Of a stretch of DNA of 64,000 bases, positions 34,361 to 42,945 are shown one piece after another (position 1 is the first letter of the stretch; every line of letters begins with the position of its first letter). The stretch is from an uncultured Bacteroidales bacterium (GTDB lineage Bacteria; Bacteroidota; Bacteroidia; Bacteroidales; Paludibacteraceae): the NCBI GenBank assembly GCA_946185835.1, contig CAMHKW010000009.1:1-64000 (forward strand), in the 5' to 3' direction. A model generated the notes under the pieces. That model ran no database searches, had not been told where the DNA came from, and saw only the letters and a list, made by a program, of their open reading frames with translations. The translations under genes and the position numbers were made by a program.

Positions 34361-34565
34361 GTGGAGCGCAGGGACTTAGCCCTGCGAGCATGACCTGTGT
34401 GGTGTAGCGCAGGGACTTAGCCCTGCGAGCATGACCTGTGTGGCGGAGCGCAGGGACTTTGCCCTGCGAGCATGACCTGTGTGGCGGAGCGCAGGGACTT
34501 TGCCCTGCGAGCATGACCTGTGTGTGGGGGGGGGCGCAGGGACTTAGCCCTGTGAGCTGAACCTG
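34361..34565. repeat. Five tandem hairpin repeats, family F (41-bp period)
   Basis: Core CGCAGGGACTTAGCCCTGCG (or ACTTTG in two copies), then AGCATGACCTGTGTGG, at a spacing of 41, 41, 41 and 45 bases. Arms GCAGGG/CCCTGC form a 6-8-bp hairpin. The fifth copy ends TGTGAGCTGA. The same core builds the array at 39.6-40.1 kb. Confidence 0.9.
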
Positions 34566-34644
34566 TGTGTGGGGGGAGGGTGAGGGGGTGTGGTGGTGTG
34601 GTGGTGTGGGTGTGTGGTGTGTGTGGGGGTGTGGGGGGAAGGGG
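34566..34644. repeat. G/T-rich low-complexity tract
   Basis: About 80 bases of only G and T apart from a few A (TGTGTGGGG, GGTGGTGTGG types), between the family F array and the TolC-like gene stop codon. No gene; several G-runs could form a quadruplex on the + strand. Confidence 0.75.
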
Positions 34645-35952
34645 CTATAGGTCTTGAGCCATGTAGTAGGTTAGGATTTTTACTTTGAAGAGGTAGTTGA
34701 ATTTGGCTTGGAGGTATTGTGAGCGTGCGGCGGTGTAGCTGTTTTTAGCGCTGTTGAACTCGTATGCTGTTGACCGTCCGGCGAGGTATTTCTGCTCGGC
34801 ATATCGGTATGCTTCTTTAGCGGAGTGTTCTGCTTGTTGAGCTGACAGCTGTTGTGTCTGTGCTGCGATGGCATTATAGTAAGCTTGGTCTATTTCTTTC
34901 TTGAGAGTTTGTTCTACCTGTGTGATTTGTGTCTGTTGTGATTCGATGGCTATTTTTTGTCGGGTGATGTTATTAGGTGTCTGCATCTTATCGAAGATGG
35001 GAATAGAGAGGTTGAGTGCGACACCTGAAGAGAGGTTGTTGGATAGTTGGTTGCCGAAGTTGTCGTTGTCAGCTCCGAACTTATGGTAGTATCCGGTAGA
35101 GAGGTTAGCGCCTGCTGATAGCACAGGTGAGTAAGCAGCTTTAGCTGTTTTGAGTGCGTGTTGTTTGGCGAGCAGTTGTGCATGTGCTGCTTGTATCTCG
35201 GGTCTGTTGCGTAGGGCGGCGTTGTATACTTCTTCGTTGGTTGGCAGTAGCTGTTGTTCGTCGGTTAGCCATTGCGGTATTGTTATGTCGAAGTTGTCGT
35301 CGTATGTCACGTTCATGGCTTGTGCGAGGTCGAGAAGCGAGAGTAGAAGTCTGTTTTGGGCTTCGGTGCGTTGCAGCTGTTCGTTGGCTAACTGTGATTC
35401 CAGGGTTAGCAGTTCTCCTTCGGCGAGTCGTCCTTGTTGTACTAACTGCCGGCTTCGTTCTACGTTTTGTTGAGTGGTAAGCAGTTGTGTGTCGGCAACG
35501 TTTAATAGTTCTTTGTTGAGCAGTATTTGCAGGAACATGGTGGTGATGTTCATTCTGATGTTGAGTTCGACTTGTCGCGTAGTGTGTTCCGACGCTTCCA
35601 TGTTGGCTCTTGCTTCGTCGATTTTGAATTTCATGGCGAGTCCGTCGAAGATAATGAGGTTGGCGTTGAGTGCGATGTTGGTGTTCGCCATGTTTTGTGA
35701 TATGGTGACGTTGTCGGCGCCTGTGGCTCTACCGAAAGAGAAGTTTTGTGCGATGTTTCCGTTGAGTGATGGAAGCAGGTTTTGTCGGCTTTGCGTGTAT
35801 TGCAGTCGTTGCAGGCTATATTCTTGTCGTTGTTGTTGTAGAGTGAGGTTATTGTTGAGAGCCACTTCTACACATTCTTCGAAAGTGTAGTTATATGCGC
35901 AGAGTGTGAGTGCTATAGTTAGCGATAGCCATAGTGTGAGTAAGCGTTTCAT
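34645..35952 (-). CDS. TolC-family outer-membrane efflux protein
   Basis: 435 residues; outer-membrane exit duct of a tripartite exporter. Signal peptide 1-18 (ending LCAY). Two outer-membrane efflux repeats, each with long alpha-helical coiled coils. The first runs from YTFEECVEVALNNNLTLQQQ, the second from IFDKMQTPNNITRQKIAIES. The aromatic-flanked strands NFSFGRATGADN and STGYYHKFGADN are the barrel parts. Last gene of the operon that also encodes an adaptor, two MacB-type permeases and an ATPase, so it most likely completes a MacAB-TolC-like pump. Substrate unknown (macrolide, peptide or lipoprotein-type). Confidence 0.92.
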   Translation of the reverse strand: MKRLLTLWLSLTIALTLCAYNYTFEECVEVALNNNLTLQQQRQEYSLQRLQYTQSRQNLLPSLNGNIAQNFSFGRATGADNVTISQNMANTNIALNANLIIFDGLAMKFKIDEARANMEASEHTTRQVELNIRMNITTMFLQILLNKELLNVADTQLLTTQQNVERSRQLVQQGRLAEGELLTLESQLANEQLQRTEAQNRLLLSLLDLAQAMNVTYDDNFDITIPQWLTDEQQLLPTNEEVYNAALRNRPEIQAAHAQLLAKQHALKTAKAAYSPVLSAGANLSTGYYHKFGADNDNFGNQLSNNLSSGVALNLSIPIFDKMQTPNNITRQKIAIESQQTQITQVEQTLKKEIDQAYYNAIAAQTQQLSAQQAEHSAKEAYRYAEQKYLAGRSTAYEFNSAKNSYTAARSQYLQAKFNYLFKVKILTYYMAQDL

Positions 35953-35982
35953 AGTTGTGGTGGTGTGAGTGTTGTTATGACG

Positions 35983-37083
35983 TTATGGCATTTTGATTTT
36001 TTCGTTGCCTCTTACGAGGTCATGTTCGTTGAGTCCGCTTATTATCTCGATGTTGAGTCCGTCTGACATGCCAGTTTTGACGATTTGTGTTTTAACTGTT
36101 TGTGCGGTGCTGTCGAGAGCGAGCAGTACGTAGGTGGAGTCGGGAGTGATATGTACGGCTGTCTCGGCGAGAGTGAGTACGTTGTTTCTTGATTGCAGTA
36201 CTATTTCGGCGTTGGCGCTATATCCTGAGCGTATTTTTACGCTGTCGGGTATATGAGCGGCTCCTTTTATCTCGAACATCATGGCTCCGTTTGATTCTGT
36301 TCCTTTAGGTGAGATGTATTCGAGAACGGCAGTGAACCGTTGGTCGTTGAGTGCACCGATGATAAGGTCCATGGGCATACCTTCTTTGAGTTTTCCGACC
36401 TCTGTCTCGTCCATTTTGCCGACGAAGAGCATGTCGGACATGTCGGCGACGGTAGCGATGGTAGTACCTTCGCTGAAAGCTCCGACTTGTTGAACGGAGT
36501 TACCCACTTTGACGGGTATTTCGAGAATGGTTCCGCTGATGTCAGAGCGTACGATGGTGTTGCCTGATTCTTTTGCAGCTGAGGTGACTCCTTCTCTTAC
36601 GATAGAGAGGTTGTCGAGCGCGGTTTGATGTTCTTCTTGTGCTTGCAGATATTGTAGTTCTGACTTCTGGTAGTCTTCAGTAGATATTACTTTCTGTTGG
36701 TAGAGAGCGGAGTCGCGGCTGAATATCTGTTGTACGTTGCGTAGTGATACTTCGGCGAGTCTGACTCTTGACTCGGCGTTGCTGAGAGCTTGTGTTTCGG
36801 GAACCACTTTGATCTTGGCTATAGCTTCGCCTTTTCTGACTGTTTGTCCGGCTTCTTTGTATATTTCGGCGACGATACCTTGTATTTGTGCTTTGATGGC
36901 GACTTCGTCTCGTGGTTCGACTTTTCCGGTTACGATAGTACTTTTTTGCAGGTTGCGCCGTTCGACGCGTAGAGTGTCATACTCTATGGGTTTGGGTTGC
37001 TGTCGTTTCCAAAGCGAGTAGAAAGTGAAGATGACTCCTGCTGTGAGCAGTATCACAAAGGTCCAGCGGATGATTTTTTTCAT
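35983..37083 (-). CDS. Periplasmic adaptor protein (MacA/HlyD family)
   Basis: 366 residues; links the inner-membrane permeases to the TolC-like duct. One N-terminal membrane anchor (about 6-24). Barrel-sandwich half-motif VTGKVEPRDEVAIKAQIQG (about 52-70), a coiled-coil hairpin (about 95-160, QALSNAESRVRLAEVSL onward), the second half of the lipoyl-like domain (TIVRSDISGTILEIPVKVG), a beta-barrel and a membrane-proximal domain ending GLNEHDLVRGNEKIKMP. Closest in layout to MacA. It lies 30 bases before the TolC-like gene and 42 bases after the first permease gene. Confidence 0.92.
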   Translation of the reverse strand: MKKIIRWTFVILLTAGVIFTFYSLWKRQQPKPIEYDTLRVERRNLQKSTIVTGKVEPRDEVAIKAQIQGIVAEIYKEAGQTVRKGEAIAKIKVVPETQALSNAESRVRLAEVSLRNVQQIFSRDSALYQQKVISTEDYQKSELQYLQAQEEHQTALDNLSIVREGVTSAAKESGNTIVRSDISGTILEIPVKVGNSVQQVGAFSEGTTIATVADMSDMLFVGKMDETEVGKLKEGMPMDLIIGALNDQRFTAVLEYISPKGTESNGAMMFEIKGAAHIPDSVKIRSGYSANAEIVLQSRNNVLTLAETAVHITPDSTYVLLALDSTAQTVKTQIVKTGMSDGLNIEIISGLNEHDLVRGNEKIKMP

Positions 37084-37125
37084 ATTTGTCTTGTTTTTTA
37101 TTTCTTTATGTGGTGTTAGGGATGA

Positions 37126-38361
37126 TTACTCTTCGCTGAGTGCTTCGATGGGTTTTATTTTGAGCGCTCTGAGTGCGGGTAGTAGTCCTGCCAGGATGCC
37201 TATTATGACTATTATGGCGAGGCATGCGATGGCGGTGGCGAAAGGCACTTGCGGGTTCTTCAGGAAATTGTCCGACTGAGCCATTATCTTCTCCACCACC
37301 GATAGTATGCCCACGCCTGCCATTATCCCCACTACGCCCGATATTGCCGTCAGCACCGTACTTTCAGTTATTATCTGACGGGCTATAACCCACGGCGAGG
37401 CGCCTATGGCACGGCGTATGCCAATCTCTTTAGTACGTTCCTTGACAGTCACAAGCATGATGTTGCTCACGCCCACTGCACCCGAGATAAGCGTGCCTAA
37501 GCCTATCAGCCAAATAAGAGCCGACAAACCTATACGCAGATAACCAAGCGACTTCAGCTCCTCTGCCGCATTGAAGCCCCAGATGGCCTTGTCGTCGTCA
37601 GGAGCTATCTGATGACGCTCCTTTAGTACGTCTTTTATCTGTTTTTCAAACTCAGTGGCAGATACGTCCTGACGCGCCACAGCCATCATTATGTGTATCA
37701 CGTCGCCGAAGTTGCAAACCTGCTGTATCGTCGTCAACGGAGCAAGCAGCATGCGGTCGGGGTCGCCGCCGATGTAGATGTTATTCTCGTTGGCTTTTCT
37801 CACGCCGATAATGGTATATTGTATGCTGCCGCACATCACCCGCTCACCCACAGGGTTACCCATGCCGCCAAACAGTACCTTATATACCTCATTGCCGATA
37901 ACGCATACCTTGCGCTTCTCCTGCATGTCTATTTCGTTGATGAACCTGCCGTAGAGCAAGTCGCATCGTAGTACACGTGTGTAGTCTGGTGTGACGCCGG
38001 AGATACGATAAGACTCGTGTTTGTCGCCGTACGACACCGTAGTATTGCCTTGAAATACCTGTGGCGACAGACACTCCAAGCCATCCACCCTCTGCTCGAT
38101 GGCATCTAAGTCGCCCATCACCATGTTCCAGCTTCTGCCTCGCTGAAAACCTTTGTAGGGTTTGCTTGTCGTACCTGAACTGAGCAGGCAGGAGTTCATC
38201 GCGAAACCGTCGACATTAGAGTAGATACCTGTCGTCAGGGCGTTGCCCAAGCCGATGAGAACCATCAGCATGAGCATACCCCAGAATACGCCGAATGCGG
38301 TGAGCAGTGACCGCGAGCGGTTGGACGAGATGGTATTCCATATTTCTTGCAAGAAGTCCAC
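37126..38361 (-). CDS. MacB-type ABC permease (second of two)
   Basis: 411 residues from a GTG start (38361). A first membrane helix (LLTAFGVFWGMLMLMVLIGLG) is followed by a periplasmic MacB_PCD domain of about 230 residues. Three C-terminal FtsX helices follow (LIGLGTLISGAVGVSNIMLV, VVGIMAGVGIL, and CLAIIVIIGILAGLLPALRA). The cytoplasmic motif VKERTKEIGIRRAIGASPW is a MacB/LolC signature. It has no fused ATPase, so it depends on the separate ATPase gene at 40152. Lies 7 bases after the other permease gene. Between about 37.27 and 38.34 kb the + strand is C/A-rich, unlike the operon around it. Confidence 0.92.
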   Translation of the reverse strand: MDFLQEIWNTISSNRSRSLLTAFGVFWGMLMLMVLIGLGNALTTGIYSNVDGFAMNSCLLSSGTTSKPYKGFQRGRSWNMVMGDLDAIEQRVDGLECLSPQVFQGNTTVSYGDKHESYRISGVTPDYTRVLRCDLLYGRFINEIDMQEKRKVCVIGNEVYKVLFGGMGNPVGERVMCGSIQYTIIGVRKANENNIYIGGDPDRMLLAPLTTIQQVCNFGDVIHIMMAVARQDVSATEFEKQIKDVLKERHQIAPDDDKAIWGFNAAEELKSLGYLRIGLSALIWLIGLGTLISGAVGVSNIMLVTVKERTKEIGIRRAIGASPWVIARQIITESTVLTAISGVVGIMAGVGILSVVEKIMAQSDNFLKNPQVPFATAIACLAIIVIIGILAGLLPALRALKIKPIEALSEE

Positions 38362-38368
38362 GGTGTGT

Positions 38369-39628
38369 TTATTTCTCGTAGTTGAGTGCTTCGATGGGTT
38401 TTATCTTCATAGCTCTGATGGCAGGTATTGCACCTGCGATAACACCTACCGCCATTAGTATGAGTGTTGCTATTGTCACGGCGAGAGGGTCGACGGTAGG
38501 GTTTCGGAATGGGTAGTCGCCGGGTGGTATGATTTTATTGACTATTTCCATCAGTCCTATTCCGGCGAACATGCCTATATATCCGAACAGCGCCGTTATG
38601 AGCAGACTCTCTCCGACGACGGCTTTGAGTATGGTGACGGGTGGTGCTCCGATGGCTTTTCTGATGCCGAATTCCTTTGTTCGTTCTTTGACGCTGACGA
38701 GCATGATATTGCTAACCCCGACGGCACCGGAGATGAGTGTGCAGATGCCTATGATGATGACGAAGAGACGAATGGCGTTCATCACCTGTTGTGTTTGTTC
38801 GACGCTTTCTTGTTGGCTCCACACGCCTACAGCACGTCGGTCGGAGGGGTCGAACTGCATCAAGGGTGAGAGTGTCTGTCGAACTAAGGTTTCGAATTCG
38901 GAACTTTCTCTGTCTTGTCGTTGTCCGCCGCGGTTGCGGCTTATCGCCTTGTTGATATATGCCTCGCCTATAGTGAGGCTGATGTGGTCGAAGTGGTGGT
39001 TGGGTGAGTAGATGGCTTGGTGTGTGGTGAGCGGGATGTGTACGGTGACTCCTTCCCATCGGTCGCCGTTTTCGCAGATACCGACGACTAAGAAGCTGAT
39101 GTCTCCGAGTTTGAGATATTTGCCGAGCATGTCTTCGGTAGCGAGTTCTTCGGTGCATCTTTTGTCGATGACGCAAACCTTAGCACCTTGCAGTTCGTCG
39201 GAGAGGTTAAGGAACCGCCCTTTGTATATTGTTTTTCGGAAGATATTTTGGTAGTCGCTTTGTACGCCTTTGAGTGTCACGTTGACGTATTGTGCTCCGT
39301 AGTTGGCTACGATATTATCGGTGTTGGCGACCACGGAAAAGAGTTCTACTTCGGGTAGTGAGCGCAGTGCGTCGGCTTCTTTGTTGGTGAAGTAGAGCTC
39401 TCGGTCGGTTTTGAGTCCCATATATGGTTTGCTTGTCCATCCTGCCCAGATGTCGACAGCGTTTTGCAGTCGGTTGCCATAGCCTTCTTGTATGCCGTTT
39501 TGCAGTCCGTTGCTTGCTCCGAGCAGGACGACTAAGATGAAGATGCCCCACGCGATGGCGAACCCTGTCATCGCTGTGCGGAAGCGATTGCGGGAAATGG
39601 ATGACCATATTTCGGAGAGGATATTCAT
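38369..39628 (-). CDS. MacB-type ABC permease (first of two)
   Basis: 419 residues with the same plan as its neighbour: an N-terminal helix (AMTGFAIAWGIFILVVLLGA), a MacB_PCD periplasmic domain, and three C-terminal FtsX helices ending in AGAIPAIRAMKIKPIEALNYE. The signature VKERTKEFGIRKAIGAPPV is present. The two permeases are clearly paralogous, including the ends PALRALKIKPIEALSEE and PAIRAMKIKPIEALNYE, and probably form a heterodimer. In the operon it is separated from the ATPase gene by the 0.5-kb repeat array at 39.63-40.15 kb. Start at the ATG in ...CAT 39626-39628. Confidence 0.92.
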   Translation of the reverse strand: MNILSEIWSSISRNRFRTAMTGFAIAWGIFILVVLLGASNGLQNGIQEGYGNRLQNAVDIWAGWTSKPYMGLKTDRELYFTNKEADALRSLPEVELFSVVANTDNIVANYGAQYVNVTLKGVQSDYQNIFRKTIYKGRFLNLSDELQGAKVCVIDKRCTEELATEDMLGKYLKLGDISFLVVGICENGDRWEGVTVHIPLTTHQAIYSPNHHFDHISLTIGEAYINKAISRNRGGQRQDRESSEFETLVRQTLSPLMQFDPSDRRAVGVWSQQESVEQTQQVMNAIRLFVIIIGICTLISGAVGVSNIMLVSVKERTKEFGIRKAIGAPPVTILKAVVGESLLITALFGYIGMFAGIGLMEIVNKIIPPGDYPFRNPTVDPLAVTIATLILMAVGVIAGAIPAIRAMKIKPIEALNYEK

Positions 39629-40151
39629 GGGGCTGTTTGGCGCAGGGAGTTGTTTTGGTTGGCGCAGGGACTTAGCCCTGCGAGCTTGACCTGTGGTTTG
39701 GCGGGTTTGGTGTTAGTTTTTTTGGCACAGGGACTTAGCCCTGCGAGCTTGACCTGTGGTTTGGTCGGTTTGGTGTTAGTTTTGTTTGGCGCAGGGACTT
39801 AGCCCTGCGAGCTTGACCTATGGGGGGGGCGGTTTGGTGTTAGTTTTGGTTGGCGCAGGGAGTTAGCCCTGCGAGCTTGACCTGCGAGCTTGACCTGTGG
39901 TTTGGCCGGTTTGGTGTTAGTTTTGGTTGACGCAGGGACTTAGCCCTGCGAGCTTGACCTGTGGTTTGCCCTGCGAGCTTGACCTGTGGGCTGACCTGCG
40001 AGCTTGACCTGTTGGCTGTCGGTTTGGTGTTAGTTTTGTTTGGCGCAGGGACTTAGCCCTGCGAGCTTGACCTGTGGTTTGGCCTGCGAGCTTGACCGGT
40101 GGTTTGACCTGTGGTTTGGCCGGTTTGGTGTTGGTTTTGGTTGTATGCCGC
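39629..40151. repeat. Intra-operon hairpin repeat array, family G (same core as F)
   Basis: Six full hairpin cores CGCAGGGACTTAGCCCTGCG (one CACAGGG, one AGTTAG) start near 39663, 39725, 39790, 39854, 39931 and 40043. Partial pieces such as CCTGCGAGCTTGACCTGTGG lie between. The unit is about 63 bases, with GCTTGACCTGTGGTTTGGC and GGTTTGGTGTTAGTTTTG as spacer. The array fills the whole gap between the ATPase and first permease genes of one operon. No CRISPR-like unique spacers. Confidence 0.92.
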
Positions 40152-40817
40152 TTAGTTGACTATGAGTCCGTCTTTTATGTGAATGAGTCGGTTGGTGGCG
40201 TCGGCGACAGATTGTTCGTGTGTGACGATGATGGTGGTGATACCTTCCGAATTGAGTTCTTTGAAGATGTCCATTACTTCGACTGTTGTTTTCGAGTCTA
40301 ATGCGCCTGTTGGTTCGTCGGCGAGCAGTATTTTCGGTTTCGAGACTATGGCTCTTGCTATGGCTACTCTTTGTTTTTGTCCGCCGGACATCTCGTTTGG
40401 CAGGTGCTGTGCCCATGCTGCGAGTCCCATTCGTTCGAGTTGTTGCATGGCGAGTCGGTTGCGTTCTCTTCTGCTTACTCCTTTGTAGTAGAGAGGTAGT
40501 GCTACGTTTTCGAGAGCTGTTTTGAAGTTAAGCAGGTTGAACGACTGGAAGACGAATCCGATGAGTTCGTTTCGCAGTCTTGCGGCCTCGGTTTCTGATT
40601 GGCTTTTGATGAGTCTGCCTGCGAGTCGGTATTCTCCGGAGTCGTAGTTGTCGAGTATTCCGAGGATGTTGAGTAGCGTTGACTTACCGCTTCCTGATGC
40701 TCCCATGATGCTGACGAACTCGCCGTCGGCGATGTCGAGGTTGATGCCTTTGAGTACGTGTAGTTCGTTGGCTTTGCCGAGGTTGTATGACTTATGTATG
40801 TTGCGTAATTCGATCAT
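40152..40817 (-). CDS. ABC exporter ATPase (MacB/LolD type)
   Basis: 221 residues, the nucleotide-binding subunit alone. Walker A GASGSGKST (39-47), Q-loop LIGFVFQSFNLL, signature MSGGQKQRVAIAR, Walker B KILLADEPTGALD and H-loop IVTHEQ. The LADEPTGALDS run and QSFNLL are typical of the MacB/LolD/FtsE subgroup, which power mechanical transmission rather than substrate passage through the membrane. First gene of the operon, driven by the promoter at 40877-40908. The distal genes are reached only by reading through the family G hairpins, so the ATPase may be made in excess. Confidence 0.93.
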   Translation of the reverse strand: MIELRNIHKSYNLGKANELHVLKGINLDIADGEFVSIMGASGSGKSTLLNILGILDNYDSGEYRLAGRLIKSQSETEAARLRNELIGFVFQSFNLLNFKTALENVALPLYYKGVSRRERNRLAMQQLERMGLAAWAQHLPNEMSGGQKQRVAIARAIVSKPKILLADEPTGALDSKTTVEVMDIFKELNSEGITTIIVTHEQSVADATNRLIHIKDGLIVN

Positions 40818-40876
40818 TGCTTTGATGATGTGGCTGTTTCGTTGGCGGTGTTAGGTTGTTATACTCACTTCGGGCG

Positions 40877-40908
40877 CAAAGGTAGCAATTTTATATTGAC
40901 CTCGCAAC
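40877..40908 (-). promoter_or_regulatory. Promoter of the MacAB-TolC-like operon
   Basis: On the minus strand, GTTG (40905-40908), 20 bases, TACCTTTG (40877-40884), then CGCCC. The leader is about 55 nt. Confidence 0.65.
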
Positions 40909-40956
40909 TTGATATAAGTCGGAGATAATTATTTTTTCTTTTTTTTATGTTTTTTC

Positions 40957-40987
40957 TTTCCTTACTAAGCAAAAAGTATTATCTTTG
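40957..40987 (+). promoter_or_regulatory. Promoter of the SGNH hydrolase gene
   Basis: TATCTTTG (40980-40987) then CAATG. The -33 region reads TTTC (40957-40960) at 19 bases, a partial match. The leader is about 40 nt to the ATG at 41034. Confidence 0.55.
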
Positions 40988-41033
40988 CAATGTTTTTGAA
41001 AGTGATAATCATTATTGCTATAGTTTATCGGTT

Positions 41034-42164
41034 ATGATGAAATGCAGATTATTTGTTTTTCTGACTTTTATATTGTCGGTATCGTTTGTAGGAGCACAGT
41101 CGTCAGCCCCTCAGGTGTCGGATTCGTTGCGTTATGTAGATGCTCATAGTCTGAGGGTTATCAATCGTGCTTTTGCGGATACCGTGCCGTTGTTTACGCG
41201 TGTGCCTGATAGCAGGTGGGATGGAGTGAGGGAAGAGCTACGTTGGGGTATGCAGTGTTCGACGGGTATAGGTATTCGTTTTCGTTCTAATTCTCGCACT
41301 ATAGCTGCTCGTTATGAGTTGCGTTATGATTTTGCGATGTCGTGGATGGCATATACAGGGATAAAAGGTACTGACTTGTATATTCTCGGCGAGGACGGTC
41401 GTTGGCATTATCTTGCGACGGGTCGTCCGCAGCGTGATTCGGTGCAAAACATCGTTTATACTCGTAATCTCGATGGTAAGGAGCATGAGTTTCTGATCAA
41501 TCTGCCGTTGTATGACGGTGTGCGTTTTTTTGAGGTAGGTGTCCGTCAGGATGCTACTCTTGAATATCCTAAGGTTGACAACCCGCGCACAGAGGGTGGT
41601 AAGATAGTATTTTGGGGTACGAGTGTGATGCAGGGTGGTTGTGCTACTCGTCCGGGGATGACTCAGACCAATATCTTACAGCGCGCGTTGGGAGTAGAGT
41701 GTTGTAATATGGGGGTGTCGGGTGAAGGCAAGATATGGAAAGAGAATGCGGAGTTGCTTGCCGGTGCGGATGATGTGATTTGTTATGTTATAGACCCTGT
41801 GATGAACTGCAAGTATGGTATGATAGATACCATGACTATTGATTTTATTCTGACTTTGCGTCGGTCTCATCCTAAGGCCGCGATAGTGATGGTTGGCGGT
41901 TTGCGGTTTCCTCATGTAGACTTTGACTTGGTGGAGCAGCAGTTTGTGCCTAAGCATAATGTGGCATACTATCGTAATTATCGGACGTTAAAGAAGATGG
42001 GCATTAAAGATTTGTATTATGTAGAGGACAATGGTTTCACAGGTAAGAACGAAGAGGGGACGGTAGACGGTATACATTTGTCGGATATTGGTTTTCAGTG
42101 TTATGCAGACCAGTTGGAGCCCTTGCTGCGGAGGATAGTGAGAAAATATTCGAATAGTCGTTAG
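41034..42164 (+). CDS. Exported SGNH/GDSL esterase with GxDLY N-terminal domain
   Basis: 376 residues from the ATG pair at 41034/41037 (MMKCRLFVFLTFILSVSFVG, a signal peptide); the longer frame starts upstream of the promoter. The N-terminal beta domain carries GTDLYILGEDGRWHYLATG (112-130), the GxDLY motif. The C-terminal domain is a GDSL_3-type hydrolase: block I WGTSVMQGG with the nucleophile at about Ser197, then MGVSGEGK, then DGIHL with Asp345 and His348. It probably removes acyl (acetyl) groups from sugars or glycans in the periplasm or at the surface. Monocistronic. Family firm, substrate unknown. Confidence 0.88.
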   Translation: MMKCRLFVFLTFILSVSFVGAQSSAPQVSDSLRYVDAHSLRVINRAFADTVPLFTRVPDSRWDGVREELRWGMQCSTGIGIRFRSNSRTIAARYELRYDFAMSWMAYTGIKGTDLYILGEDGRWHYLATGRPQRDSVQNIVYTRNLDGKEHEFLINLPLYDGVRFFEVGVRQDATLEYPKVDNPRTEGGKIVFWGTSVMQGGCATRPGMTQTNILQRALGVECCNMGVSGEGKIWKENAELLAGADDVICYVIDPVMNCKYGMIDTMTIDFILTLRRSHPKAAIVMVGGLRFPHVDFDLVEQQFVPKHNVAYYRNYRTLKKMGIKDLYYVEDNGFTGKNEEGTVDGIHLSDIGFQCYADQLEPLLRRIVRKYSNSR

Positions 42165-42308
42165 ATTAGGATGCATGAGGTGGCTGCTCGTTGGCAGTGA
42201 AATAGAGTGTGAGCTGAAGAGTAGGGTGTATTTTGCAAAGACGAGAGGGCAAAATAAGGATAAAAATGCCGAGAATTTGAAGTTCTTGGCGTTTTTTTTG
42301 TGTAAATA

Positions 42309-42340
42309 TTTGTGGGTGTGAAAAAAAAATCATAATTTTG
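42309..42340 (+). promoter_or_regulatory. Promoter of the ribosomal supercluster (upstream of rpsL)
   Basis: TTTG (42309-42312), 20 bases, TAATTTTG (42333-42340), then CACGC. The leader of about 90 nt holds a hairpin GACTC...GAGTC (42354-42381) with inner ATGC/GCAT. A candidate start for the whole str-S10-spc-alpha series. Confidence 0.75.
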
Positions 42341-42436
42341 CACGCTTTTTTCGGACTCCCTATGCTTGCGGCATGCGAGTCGGGACGAGCAAAAGACAAT
42401 TAACAATCAACAATTAACATTTAACAATTAAAGTAA

Positions 42437-42817
42437 ATGCCTACAATTCAACAATTAGTTAGAAAAGGAAGAGCAGAACTTCAAGACAAGTCGAAATCGC
42501 CTGCACTGGACAGTTGCCCTCAACGTCGTGGTGTCTGCGTTCGCGTGTACACCACCACTCCTAAGAAGCCTAATTCGGCGATGCGTAAAGTGGCACGTGT
42601 TCGTTTGACCAATCAGAAAGAGGTGAATGCTTACATTCCTGGTGAGGGTCATAACTTGCAGGAGCACTCGATAGTGATGATTCGTGGTGGTCGTGTAAAG
42701 GACCTTCCGGGTGTACGTTATCACATTGTACGTGGTAAGCTTGATACCGCCGGTGTTCAGAATCGTCTGCAGCGTCGTTCGAAATACGGTGCAAAGCGTC
42801 CGAAGGCTAAGAAGTAA
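42437..42817 (+). CDS. rpsL: 30S ribosomal protein S12
   Basis: 126 residues. S12 sits at the decoding centre and helps check codon-anticodon pairing. The conserved [12 protein letters not shown] (40-51) and [12 protein letters not shown] (85-96) loops are intact. Both lysines at which streptomycin-resistance changes are known (Lys43 and Lys88) are the usual residue, and Asp89, the methylthiolation site in other bacteria, is present. First gene of the supercluster. rpoB/rpoC are not upstream: the preceding gene is an unrelated esterase, so it has its own promoter. Confidence 0.98.
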   Translation: MPTIQQLVRKGRAELQDKSKSPALDSCPQRRGVCVRVYTTTPKKPNSAMRKVARVRLTNQKEVNAYIPGEGHNLQEHSIVMIRGGRVKDLPGVRYHIVRGKLDTAGVQNRLQRRSKYGAKRPKAKK

Positions 42818-42839
42818 GCTTAGACAAAACTAACTAAAA

Positions 42840-42945
42840 GCCGGATGCGTTCCGGCGCAGAAGAAACAAGGGTTGATGGTTGAGTAGTCCGCTAATGAGG
42901 ACGAAGACCCCTGACAACCGAACAAAAGAAGTTAAGGACTTCTTT
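42840..42945 (+). promoter_or_regulatory. Structured rpsL-rpsG spacer
   Basis: Within the 150-base gap are the hairpin GCCGGA-TGCGT-TCCGGC (42840-42856) and a perfect 8-bp hairpin AAAGAAGT-TAAGG-ACTTCTTT (42925-42945). Between them are GGTTG/CAACC and GTCC/GGAC pairs. S7 controls its own operon through this gap in Escherichia coli; the same role here is inferred. Confidence 0.45.

Noticed and set aside
39629-40151. CRISPR array
   Set aside because: The units are self-pairing and the stretches between cores are themselves repeated rather than unique; no cas genes are near.
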